Below, in pieces: positions 1-6,362 of a stretch of 15,671 bases of DNA; positions within the stretch are counted from its first letter, which is position 1, and the number at the start of each line of letters is the position of its first letter. This DNA is from Eubacteriales bacterium (lineage in GTDB: Bacteria > Bacillota > Clostridia > Peptostreptococcales > Anaerovoracaceae): contig JAQXNW010000036.1 of assembly GCA_029098205.1 (NCBI GenBank), positions 1 through 15,671 of the forward strand, given 5' to 3'. A model generated the notes under the pieces. It saw only the letters and a program-made list of their open reading frames with translations, ran no database searches and was not told the DNA's origin. The translations under genes were made by a program, and so were the position numbers.

Positions 1-1277
1 AGCTGCTCTGTATCACCGGCGATTTCATTTTTCCGCCGTTCCAACGCCTGTTTATAGCTGGCCAGACTCTTCCGTTCGCTCTTTTTCGATGCAACGAAGC
101 TATGAAGAGAGAACAGGCGGTCATTTCCGTCGCTGACAATCTTATCCAGGCCGCCGGATCCTTTCGAAATCTGCTTAAAACGCTGCTCCTTCTCTTCCAG
201 ATCATTCTCCGCCTGCCTGAGCAAAGCCCGAAGCTCGTTCTGCCGTTCCTTCAGCCGTTCGTACTCTTCGTTGCTTTCCAGAATTTTACTTTCTGATTCG
301 CTGAGTTCCTCGCTGATCTGCTTTGACTCTTTCTCTAAAACACGAAGACGTTCCCGATTAAACTCTTTTTCTTTCCGAATCCGGCTGAGAGCTTCGGCGA
401 CTTCCGGAATCTTATCCTGTGTCGTTCTCATCAGACGGTCCAGCGTAACGATTTTCCGGTCACAGTCGGCAAGCTCTGTAGAAAGCTGCGACTGGTTATT
501 TTCTGTAAAATGAATCTGCCCCGCCAGATCCGCCGCGTCGTTCTTCAGCTTCGCGGCAAGTTCCTGTCCCTGTTCAATGTTTTTCAGGATGATATTGACA
601 GAAAGGTGTTCGTAACGTTTTTTCAGGCTGATGTATTTTTTTGCTTTCGCACTCTCCGTCTTCAGCTTTTCTACCCGGTCCGAAAGTTCAGAAGCCAAAT
701 CCTGAACCCTTTCAAGGTTCTGGCTTGTCTTCTCCAGCTTCCGTTCGGATTCTTCCTTCTTTGTCAGATAGGTGTTTACACCCGCTGATTCTTCAAAGAT
801 TTCTCTTCGGCTTTCTGATTTATTGCTGACGATATCCTGAATTTTTCCCTGTCCGATGATGGAATACCCGTCTACGCCGATCCCGGTATCCACAAACAGC
901 TCGCGGATATCTTTCAGCCTGCAGCTATTCCCGTTAATGAGATATTCCGAATCTCCGTTCCGATACATGCGGCGGGTGACCGCGACTTCGCTGTAATCGA
1001 TTTTAAGAAAACCGGAAGAATTATCGATCACAAGCGTGACTTCAGCCATGCCCCGAGGGCGCCGGTTCTCTGTTCCGTTAAAGATCACCTCATCCATTTT
1101 ACCGCCGCGGAGTTCCTTCGGACTCTGCTCTCCGAGCACCCAGCGGATTGCATCGCTGATGTTGCTCTTTCCGCTTCCGTTCGGGCCCACAATCGCTGTG
1201 ATCCCTTCCTTAAAATCTATGACAACCGGATCCGCAAATGACTTAAATCCGTGAATTTCCAGACGCTTAAAATACAT
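1..1277 (-). CDS. smc: Chromosome partition protein SMC, N-terminal part (3' end outside the window)
   Basis: SMC is the ATPase core of the bacterial condensin that compacts and segregates the chromosome. The frame read leftwards from the ATG at 1277-1275 stays open to the window edge, giving about 425 of the roughly 1,190 residues usual for the family. Visible are the ABC-type head start MYFKRLEIHGFKSFA, a Walker A motif GPNGSGKS at residues 31-38, the Q-loop glutamine at about residue 143 in SIIGQGKI, and from about residue 165 a charged, heptad-like stretch that is the beginning of the long coiled coil. The hinge, second coil, signature motif and Walker B lie beyond the window. Only one base separates this start from the rnc stop, and its ribosome-binding site (GGGGAG) lies inside the end of rnc, so the two are probably translationally coupled. 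Identification is secure. Confidence 0.96.
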   Translation of the reverse strand, partial: MYFKRLEIHGFKSFADPVVIDFKEGITAIVGPNGSGKSNISDAIRWVLGEQSPKELRGGKMDEVIFNGTENRRPRGMAEVTLVIDNSSGFLKIDYSEVAVTRRMYRNGDSEYLINGNSCRLKDIRELFVDTGIGVDGYSIIGQGKIQDIVSNKSESRREIFEESAGVNTYLTKKEESERKLEKTSQNLERVQDLASELSDRVEKLKTESAKAKKYISLKKRYEHLSVNIILKNIEQGQELAAKLKNDAADLAGQIHFTENNQSQLSTELADCDRKIVTLDRLMRTTQDKIPEVAEALSRIRKEKEFNRERLRVLEKESKQISEELSESESKILESNEEYERLKERQNELRALLRQAENDLEEKEQRFKQISKGSGGLDKIVSDGNDRLFSLHSFVASKKSERKSLASYKQALERRKNEIAGDTEQ

Positions 1278-1278
1278 T

Positions 1279-1974
1279 CTACGCTTTCTCCCCTGAAAGA
1301 GCGGCTCTCGCCGCATCCTGCTGCGCTTCCTTTTTTGATTTACCCATTCCGTACGAGATGAGATTTCCATTCACAATCAACGCAACCTGAAAAGTTTTGT
1401 TATGATCCGGCCCTGTCTCCCGCACCGTTCTGTATTCGATTTTCGGACAGGCGCCTTCCCTCTGCAGCTTCTCCTGCAGTTTCGTCTTGTAATCCTGAAA
1501 AAGCTTTCCCGAAATAGCACGGTCTATTAGTCCGGAGAACTCCCGAAGGATAAACGCTCTCGCCTCTTCATATCCGCCATCCAGAAAAACCGCGGCAATC
1601 GTCGATTCCACAGCATCCGCGAGAATCGACGTTTTTTCGCGTCCGCCGGTCCGTTCTTCTCCGTTTCCCAGGATAAGATACTTTCCGATCTTTAATTTTT
1701 CAGCGACCTCTTCACATGCTTTTTCGCAGACAATCTCTGAACGGAGCTTCGAAAGAGAACCCTCCGGCGAATGTATTTTTTTCTCATAAAGAACACTGCT
1801 GATTACTGCGTCCAGATAAGCATCCCCGAGAAATTCAAGCCGCTCGTAGCTGCGCTCCGCAGGAAGCTGATTTTCCATGCAATAGGAACTATGCGTAAGC
1901 GCATTTTGAAGAAGCGAAGGATTCCGGAAATGGTACCCGATTTCTTCCTCATATTCTAAAATCCGTTCTTCCAT
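1279..1974 (-). CDS. rnc: Ribonuclease III
   Basis: RNase III is the cytoplasmic endonuclease that cuts double-stranded RNA; it matures rRNA precursors and trims structured mRNAs. The 231-residue product is full length for the family. The N-terminal nuclease domain carries the signature ERLEFLGDAYLD at residues 44-55, with the expected metal-binding acids E47 and D51, and the second pair D120 and E123 in ILADAVEST. A double-stranded-RNA-binding domain covers about residues 157-228, ending in GKSKKEAQQDAARAAL. The ATG has an AGAGG site six bases upstream. plsX lies 66 bases upstream with a large hairpin between them, and smc follows after one base. In many Bacillota acpP sits just before rnc; it is absent here. 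The hairpin upstream could be a self-processing site, which is inference. Confidence 0.97.
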   Translation of the reverse strand: MEERILEYEEEIGYHFRNPSLLQNALTHSSYCMENQLPAERSYERLEFLGDAYLDAVISSVLYEKKIHSPEGSLSKLRSEIVCEKACEEVAEKLKIGKYLILGNGEERTGGREKTSILADAVESTIAAVFLDGGYEEARAFILREFSGLIDRAISGKLFQDYKTKLQEKLQREGACPKIEYRTVRETGPDHNKTFQVALIVNGNLISYGMGKSKKEAQQDAARAALSGEKA

Positions 1975-1991
1975 ACACTGCCTCTTTGTAC

Positions 1992-2028
1992 GGACAAAAG
2001 CGGCTCCTTCAAGAAGGCGCCGCTGTCC
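1992..2028 (-). promoter_or_regulatory. Long imperfect hairpin in the plsX-rnc spacer, possible RNase III processing site
   Basis: On the transcribed strand three 5-bp helices stack: GGACA with TGTCC, GCGGC with GCCGC, and CCTTC with GAAGG. They are interrupted by one 1x1 mismatch (2005/2018) and a 3-base bulge (1997-1999), and capped by a very small loop. No U-tract follows, so it is not a standard intrinsic terminator. It ends about 18 bases before the rnc start codon. Known precedent: E. coli RNase III cuts a hairpin in its own leader and so lowers its own expression. The same role here is a guess from position and shape. Confidence 0.55.
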
Positions 2029-2040
2029 ATCGGATTATTT

Positions 2041-3120
2041 CTACTTCCCGTTGCCCAGAGAATGTGCAGAAGTCTCTTCGGATTTTTCCTCCTGATCAAC
2101 AGTCTCCATCACACTCTTGACGCCTCCGGATCGAACCGAATTTTCAATAATTCCGACAACATCCTGCTCAACATAAGGGACCGCTTTCAAAATCGTATGA
2201 TAAACCGCTGTAGCATCGGAAGACCCGTGCATCTTAAGCACCGCGCTTCGAAGACCGAGAATCGGCGCGCCGCCATATTCCCGGTAATCAAGCTGGTTCT
2301 TCATCGCAATCAGCTGCTTCCCGACCAGTAGTGCACTCAATTTTGAAACAGCGCTGGACCGAAACAGCTTCTTGATTTCCCGGAGCATCATCAGCCCCAT
2401 GCCTTCCGTAAGCTTAAGAAGCGCATTCCCTGTAAATCCGTCTGTAACGATGACATCCGCCGCCGGAGTCTGAAGATCTCTGGATTCAATATACCCGATA
2501 AAATTAAGAGAACTCTTCGCCAGATATTTTCTGGCTTTCTTAGTGAGAGGCGTTCCCTTCTCCTCCTCCGATCCGTTATTAATCAATCCAACCGTCGGAT
2601 TCGGCCGGTCCAGCACCTTCTCCATATAGACGGAGCCCATCATACCAAACTCCAGAAGATTCCGGGGCTTGCATTCCGCATTCGCGCCGGCATCCGTAAG
2701 AAGCGAAGGCTCCGCGCCGATCACCGGATACAGCGTCGCCAAAGTCGGCCGGTCAATTCCCCGGATTCTTCCCAGGATCAGCAGACCGCCGGCAAGAAGA
2801 GCTCCTGTTGATCCCGCGGAAATGAAAACGTCTCCTTTTCCGGCTTTCACCAAATTCAGCCCGATCACAATCGAAGACTGTTTTTTTCTTCGAATCGCAC
2901 GAACCGGAGCATCGTCATTCGTAATGACTTCATCCGCATTCTCAATGCTGATCCGATCACCGGTATAGCCGAATGCTTTTAAGGATTTCCGAAGCATGTC
3001 CTCTTTCCCGACCAGACAGATATCCCAGTTTTTCGGAAGATCCGGAAGGGACCGGACTGCTCCCTCTACAATCGCATCCGGCGCGTAATCACCGCCCATT
3101 CCGTCGAGAATAATTCTCAT
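2041..3120 (-). CDS. plsX: Phosphate acyltransferase PlsX
   Basis: PlsX converts acyl-ACP and phosphate into acyl-phosphate, the acyl donor used by PlsY to start phospholipid synthesis; it is a peripheral membrane enzyme. Family landmarks are all present: DGMGGDYAP near the N-terminus, SAGSTGALLAGG at about 102-113, LLTDAGAN, LINNGSEEEKG, VTDGFTGN and YGGAPILG. At 359 residues it is somewhat longer than the usual 330 or so, because of an acidic, Ser/Glu-rich C-terminal tail of about 25 residues (ETVDQEEKSEETS onward) that looks disordered. Its ATG shares one base with the glyA stop codon (TAATG), and the nearest purine-rich site AGGAG is 11 bases upstream inside glyA, so coupling to glyA translation is likely. 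rnc follows after 66 bases. No acpP or fabD/fabG neighbours are seen. Confidence 0.96.
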   Translation of the reverse strand: MRIILDGMGGDYAPDAIVEGAVRSLPDLPKNWDICLVGKEDMLRKSLKAFGYTGDRISIENADEVITNDDAPVRAIRRKKQSSIVIGLNLVKAGKGDVFISAGSTGALLAGGLLILGRIRGIDRPTLATLYPVIGAEPSLLTDAGANAECKPRNLLEFGMMGSVYMEKVLDRPNPTVGLINNGSEEEKGTPLTKKARKYLAKSSLNFIGYIESRDLQTPAADVIVTDGFTGNALLKLTEGMGLMMLREIKKLFRSSAVSKLSALLVGKQLIAMKNQLDYREYGGAPILGLRSAVLKMHGSSDATAVYHTILKAVPYVEQDVVGIIENSVRSGGVKSVMETVDQEEKSEETSAHSLGNGK

Positions 3121-4370
3121 TATTTTCCAAACTCCTCATCCATCTGCTTCACGATTTCCGCGATTCTTCTGGCAACCTTACGGAAGTCTTCTTCCTTAAA
3201 TCCACGTGTCGTCATCGGAGCCGTACCGACACGGACTCCGCTTGTCTGCTTCGGCGGCCGCTTATCTCCGGGGATCGCGTTTTTATTCAAAGTAATCCCG
3301 TTCTCATCCAGACGGTCCTGAAGATCCTTTCCGGTAAACGGATGATCCGAAAGATCGATCAGAAACACATGATTGTCCGTTCCGCCCGTTACAATTTTAA
3401 AGCCGAGTTTAATAAACTCATCCGCGAAAGCCTTGCAGTTCAGTACAACCTGATGCGCATATTCCTTGAATTCCGATGTCTGCGCTTCTTCTGCGCAGAC
3501 AGCCTTCCCTGCGATGATATGCTCCAGCGGACCGCCCTGCGCATAAGGGAATACCGCGCTGTCCACTTTCTTCGCAAGCTCTTTCCGGGCGAAAATCAGT
3601 CCTCCGCGCGGCCCCCGAAGCGTCTTATGTGTTGTCGTCGTAATGATATCCGCAAGACCGAACGGCGAAGGATGCTCTCCCGCCGCTACAAGCCCCGCGA
3701 TATGCGCCATATCAACCATGAAATAGGCGCCGAATTCCTTCGCGATATCCCGGAACTGTTCAAAGTCAATAATTCTGGCGTACGCGCTCGCGCCGGCAAG
3801 AATCAAATTCGGCCGATAGCTCTTCGCTTTCTTCCGGACATCCTCCATATCGATGTATCCATTTTCGTCTACATCGTAAAATACCACATTATATAACTTT
3901 CCGCTGAAATTTACAGAAGAGCCGTGCGTCAGATGTCCGCCGTTGTCCAAGCTCATGGAAAGGATCGTGTCTCCCGGCTTAAGAACCGACTTATAAGCCG
4001 CGAAATTCGCCTGTGAACCGCTGTGCGGCTGCACGTTCACATGATAATCCGTATGGAAAACCTGCCGCCACTGATTGCAGCAATATTCCTCCAGTTCATC
4101 GACGTACTTCGTTCCGCCGTAATAGCGGGTCTCGCTTCCGGAATACCGGTTCGTCGGATATCCTTCTGCGTACTTCCATGAAAGACAGCTTCCGCATGCT
4201 GCCAGCACCGCTTCCGAACAGTAATTCTCCGAAGCGATCAGTTCAATATTATTTTTCTGCCGCAGATATTCCTTCTCAATCAGCCCTCCCACAGTAGGGG
4301 AAAATTTCTTAATGAATTCGTAATTTTCAACATTATAGGTGCTGCTGTCATTCCCGTTGCGGTCGAACAT
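3120..4370 (-). CDS. glyA: Serine hydroxymethyltransferase
   Basis: GlyA is the PLP enzyme that interconverts serine plus tetrahydrofolate with glycine plus 5,10-methylene-tetrahydrofolate, the main source of one-carbon units. The 416-residue product matches the family length. Seen are IELIASENYCS near residue 42, the ring-contacting D220 and H223 in VDMAHIAGL, and the PLP lysine K249 in TTTTHKTLRGPRGG. The frame stays open upstream to a GTG at 4442, but the ATG at 4370 is chosen: it has a strong GGAGG site (4379-4383) eight bases away, while the extension (TGAGRFFIETDCNRTDFE) is not like the family. An extended -10 promoter lies about 90 bases upstream. The stop overlaps the plsX start by one base. 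The ThrE-type serine/threonine exporter gene immediately upstream hints at linked serine handling, but it is separated by that promoter. Confidence 0.97.
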   Translation of the reverse strand: MFDRNGNDSSTYNVENYEFIKKFSPTVGGLIEKEYLRQKNNIELIASENYCSEAVLAACGSCLSWKYAEGYPTNRYSGSETRYYGGTKYVDELEEYCCNQWRQVFHTDYHVNVQPHSGSQANFAAYKSVLKPGDTILSMSLDNGGHLTHGSSVNFSGKLYNVVFYDVDENGYIDMEDVRKKAKSYRPNLILAGASAYARIIDFEQFRDIAKEFGAYFMVDMAHIAGLVAAGEHPSPFGLADIITTTTHKTLRGPRGGLIFARKELAKKVDSAVFPYAQGGPLEHIIAGKAVCAEEAQTSEFKEYAHQVVLNCKAFADEFIKLGFKIVTGGTDNHVFLIDLSDHPFTGKDLQDRLDENGITLNKNAIPGDKRPPKQTSGVRVGTAPMTTRGFKEEDFRKVARRIAEIVKQMDEEFGK

Positions 4371-4459
4371 GTTTTCTACCTCCGATTCAAAATCTGTGCG
4401 GTTGCAATCTGTTTCAATGAAAAATCTCCCGGCCCCTGTCACCGGAAAATATATAGATT

Positions 4460-4465
4460 ATTATA
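4460..4465 (-). promoter_or_regulatory. Extended -10 promoter of glyA-plsX-rnc-smc
   Basis: The minus strand reads TGATATAAT, a perfect TGnTATAAT extended -10 element, with the hexamer at 4460-4465. The -35 position 17 bases upstream (TATGAG) is poor and overlaps the end of the exporter gene, which is usual for extended -10 promoters. Transcription would begin near 4453, leaving a leader of about 80 bases before glyA. That leader holds only a weak CCGG/CCGG hairpin; I see no glycine or other known riboswitch. Confidence 0.7.
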
Positions 4466-4483
4466 TCACAACCGGGCAGGTTC

Positions 4484-5743
4484 TCATAGCCAAGGCGTAT
4501 GCTTCGGATCCGGAATCTTTTCTCCCCGAAGCAGCTTCTGTATCATTAACACATATTTTTTTATTATATTCATCACGATAAAGCCAAGCGCGATCGCAAG
4601 CGCGATTTTCAACATGGTCACGCAGTTTGACAAAGCGAACGCGGAGTCCCGGACCAGAATTCCATTCATGAAATTATACAGGTTCGCTCCCGGAATCAAA
4701 GCAAACATGCAGGATGTGAGAAAAATCGTAGCCGGCATTCGGTTCCATCTGGCCATAATATCTGAAAAAAAGGCGGTAAAAACCGAAGCGATCATCGTCG
4801 CATAGAAAGCCGATGCTCCATACTGCATCGCAATCAGCTCGGTTCCCCAGGCGAGAAACGCGCCGAGTCCCGCGCAGGCAATCACCCGGACGCCCCGAAG
4901 CTTCTGCCAGATCAGAAGCCCCATGCATCCGATCGTTGTTGAAAGAAGCTGATACACAGCATTATTCGCGTTCACATGCGTCGAAAAATGCGTAGGATAG
5001 CTTATAAGCATCATTGCGACCGCGATTCCGGAAGCGATGGCGAACGCGCCGACCAGCGCATGCAGCATCTTAACGCTTCCGGACATGAAATTCCCACGGA
5101 AAATACATCGGATTCCATTTGTGAAGCCAAGGGCCGAAATCAGCAGCATGATCGATCCGACAATGATCATTCCCGGCTTAAGAACCGGAAAAACGTTCCA
5201 GGCACCGAGAGCCGCCGCGCCGATCACGAATGCCATTTCGAAATTGTAGACGAATTCATTGTTTTCCACTTTTCCAAGGAAAATATCCAGAAGCGCAATC
5301 AGAAGGCCGATCGCCGCACCGATCGCGCCGTCCACAAGAGTTCCTCCGAAGAATACGGTAAACCCGCCCATAATCATGGCTGCGGCAAGAAACCGTCTCC
5401 ATCTCGGAGGATCCGGGAGATTCATGATCTCCTGAAATCTTCTTGAAATTTCCGGCTGGCTCGGCCTCTCCGCCGTAATAAACCGGCAAAGAGAATTCAG
5501 CCGGATCAGACGGTCGAAATTTGTGCTGTTTCCCCGGACATACCGAATCTGTGTGATGATATCGTCCTCCGGCGTCTGCACGGTTACCTGAATAATGTTC
5601 GTAAGCGCGTAGACATCGCAGTGTACAGCGCCATAGGCTTTGCACATGCGGTGAATGCTGTCTTCCGTGCGGTAGACCTCGCTTCCGCATTCCAGCATCG
5701 CTTCCCCGATATCGATAAAGGATTTTATAAGGATGTCTTTCAT
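4484..5743 (-). CDS. ThrE-type threonine/serine exporter family membrane protein (fused form)
   Basis: A 419-residue inner-membrane protein. The N-terminal half matches the ThrE/YjjP-like family: the start ILIKSFIDIGEAMLECGSEVYRTED resembles the conserved G-x-x-M-L-x-x-G-x-E-x-Y-R-x-E motif, followed by a soluble stretch to about residue 115 and then hydrophobic segments (for example 120-160, 168-205 and 222-250). The C-terminal part, about 262-405, looks like the smaller YjjB-like partner, so both halves are in one chain as in Corynebacterium ThrE, rather than split into two genes as in E. coli YjjP/YjjB. ThrE exports threonine and serine; YjjPB has been linked to succinate export, so the substrate is not certain. 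The start overlaps the GNAT stop by four bases (ATGA), and the nearest purine site is about 17 bases away, so it probably depends on translational coupling. glyA follows under its own promoter. Confidence 0.85.
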   Translation of the reverse strand: MKDILIKSFIDIGEAMLECGSEVYRTEDSIHRMCKAYGAVHCDVYALTNIIQVTVQTPEDDIITQIRYVRGNSTNFDRLIRLNSLCRFITAERPSQPEISRRFQEIMNLPDPPRWRRFLAAAMIMGGFTVFFGGTLVDGAIGAAIGLLIALLDIFLGKVENNEFVYNFEMAFVIGAAALGAWNVFPVLKPGMIIVGSIMLLISALGFTNGIRCIFRGNFMSGSVKMLHALVGAFAIASGIAVAMMLISYPTHFSTHVNANNAVYQLLSTTIGCMGLLIWQKLRGVRVIACAGLGAFLAWGTELIAMQYGASAFYATMIASVFTAFFSDIMARWNRMPATIFLTSCMFALIPGANLYNFMNGILVRDSAFALSNCVTMLKIALAIALGFIVMNIIKKYVLMIQKLLRGEKIPDPKHTPWL

Positions 5744-6243
5744 AATTCGTATTTTAAAAGCTCCCGGCCTTCTTTCTTACCTGGATACTGACTTGTATAC
5801 GCGCTGTAAAATTCTTTCCGGTCTTCCGGATCCGCCGGAAAGAACGCGAATCTCCGGTAAAATTCCGGAACATCTGAAATTGCGAACACCGATTCGGTCT
5901 CCGATGCATGAAGGACTTTCATGGTATTCTCAAGCATGATTTTACCGAGTTTCTTCCTTCGGTTTTCTTCCCGGATGACAAGAACCGGAAGAAAATATAC
6001 GGACGAGGAGACGCATAAAATAGCTCCGCCGATGATTTCCTCCCCCTGCACAAGAACGTAGGCATGAGCGATCCGATCCCGGTATTCCTCCGCGTATTCC
6101 GCGCCGTTCTCTGAAAAGAAAGAAAAAAGGCCAGGTGCGTCTTCTTTCTTCACTTCCCGAAAACGCATCCATGTACGCTGGGACGGTCTTTTATCCTCCG
6201 GAAGAAGCGCTTCCAAATCCGAAATAGCACATTTACCTGTCAT
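5740..6243 (-). CDS. GNAT-family N-acetyltransferase of unknown substrate
   Basis: A 167-residue cytoplasmic protein with the GNAT layout: a central strand pair YVLVQGEEIIGGAIL, then FLPVLVIREENRRKKLGKIMLENTM, which corresponds to motif A, where acetyl-CoA pyrophosphate binds. The loop reads R-R-K-K-L-G rather than the usual Q/R-x-x-G-x-G/A, so one glycine is replaced by lysine. The C-terminal VPEFYRRFAFFPADPEDR resembles the usual motif-B tyrosine segment, with phenylalanine in place of the common glycine. The ATG at 6243 is chosen over the in-frame ATG at 6270 because GGGAG (6250-6254) lies six bases before it. It overlaps the exporter gene by four bases (ATGA), so the two form a unit, downstream of the valS terminator. 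No convincing promoter is visible in the 55 bases between. The substrate cannot be read from the sequence. Confidence 0.82.
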   Translation of the reverse strand: MTGKCAISDLEALLPEDKRPSQRTWMRFREVKKEDAPGLFSFFSENGAEYAEEYRDRIAHAYVLVQGEEIIGGAILCVSSSVYFLPVLVIREENRRKKLGKIMLENTMKVLHASETESVFAISDVPEFYRRFAFFPADPEDRKEFYSAYTSQYPGKKEGRELLKYEL

Positions 6244-6297
6244 AATACTCTCCCTTTTTTCATTAAGCATGCCTGAAAACTGAAACAGAACAGATAC

Positions 6298-6326
6298 AAA
6301 AACAGCGGGGCAGAGGTCCGCCGCTG
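6298..6326 (-). terminator. Rho-independent terminator of valS
   Basis: On the minus strand CAGCGG pairs with CCGCTG (6 bp), extended by a GG/CC pair after a bulged C, with a loop of about seven bases, and is followed directly by TTTTTGT. It starts about 36 bases after the valS stop codon. It separates valS from the GNAT-exporter pair. Confidence 0.82.
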
Positions 6327-6362
6327 AAATGCGGCCGACTCCTTCCCGCCTTGCTTCTTCCT

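Noticed and set aside
4371..4459. Possible glycine riboswitch in the glyA leader
   Set aside because: At about 80 bases it is short even for one aptamer, and the conserved glycine-aptamer core is not seen; only a weak CCGG hairpin is present.
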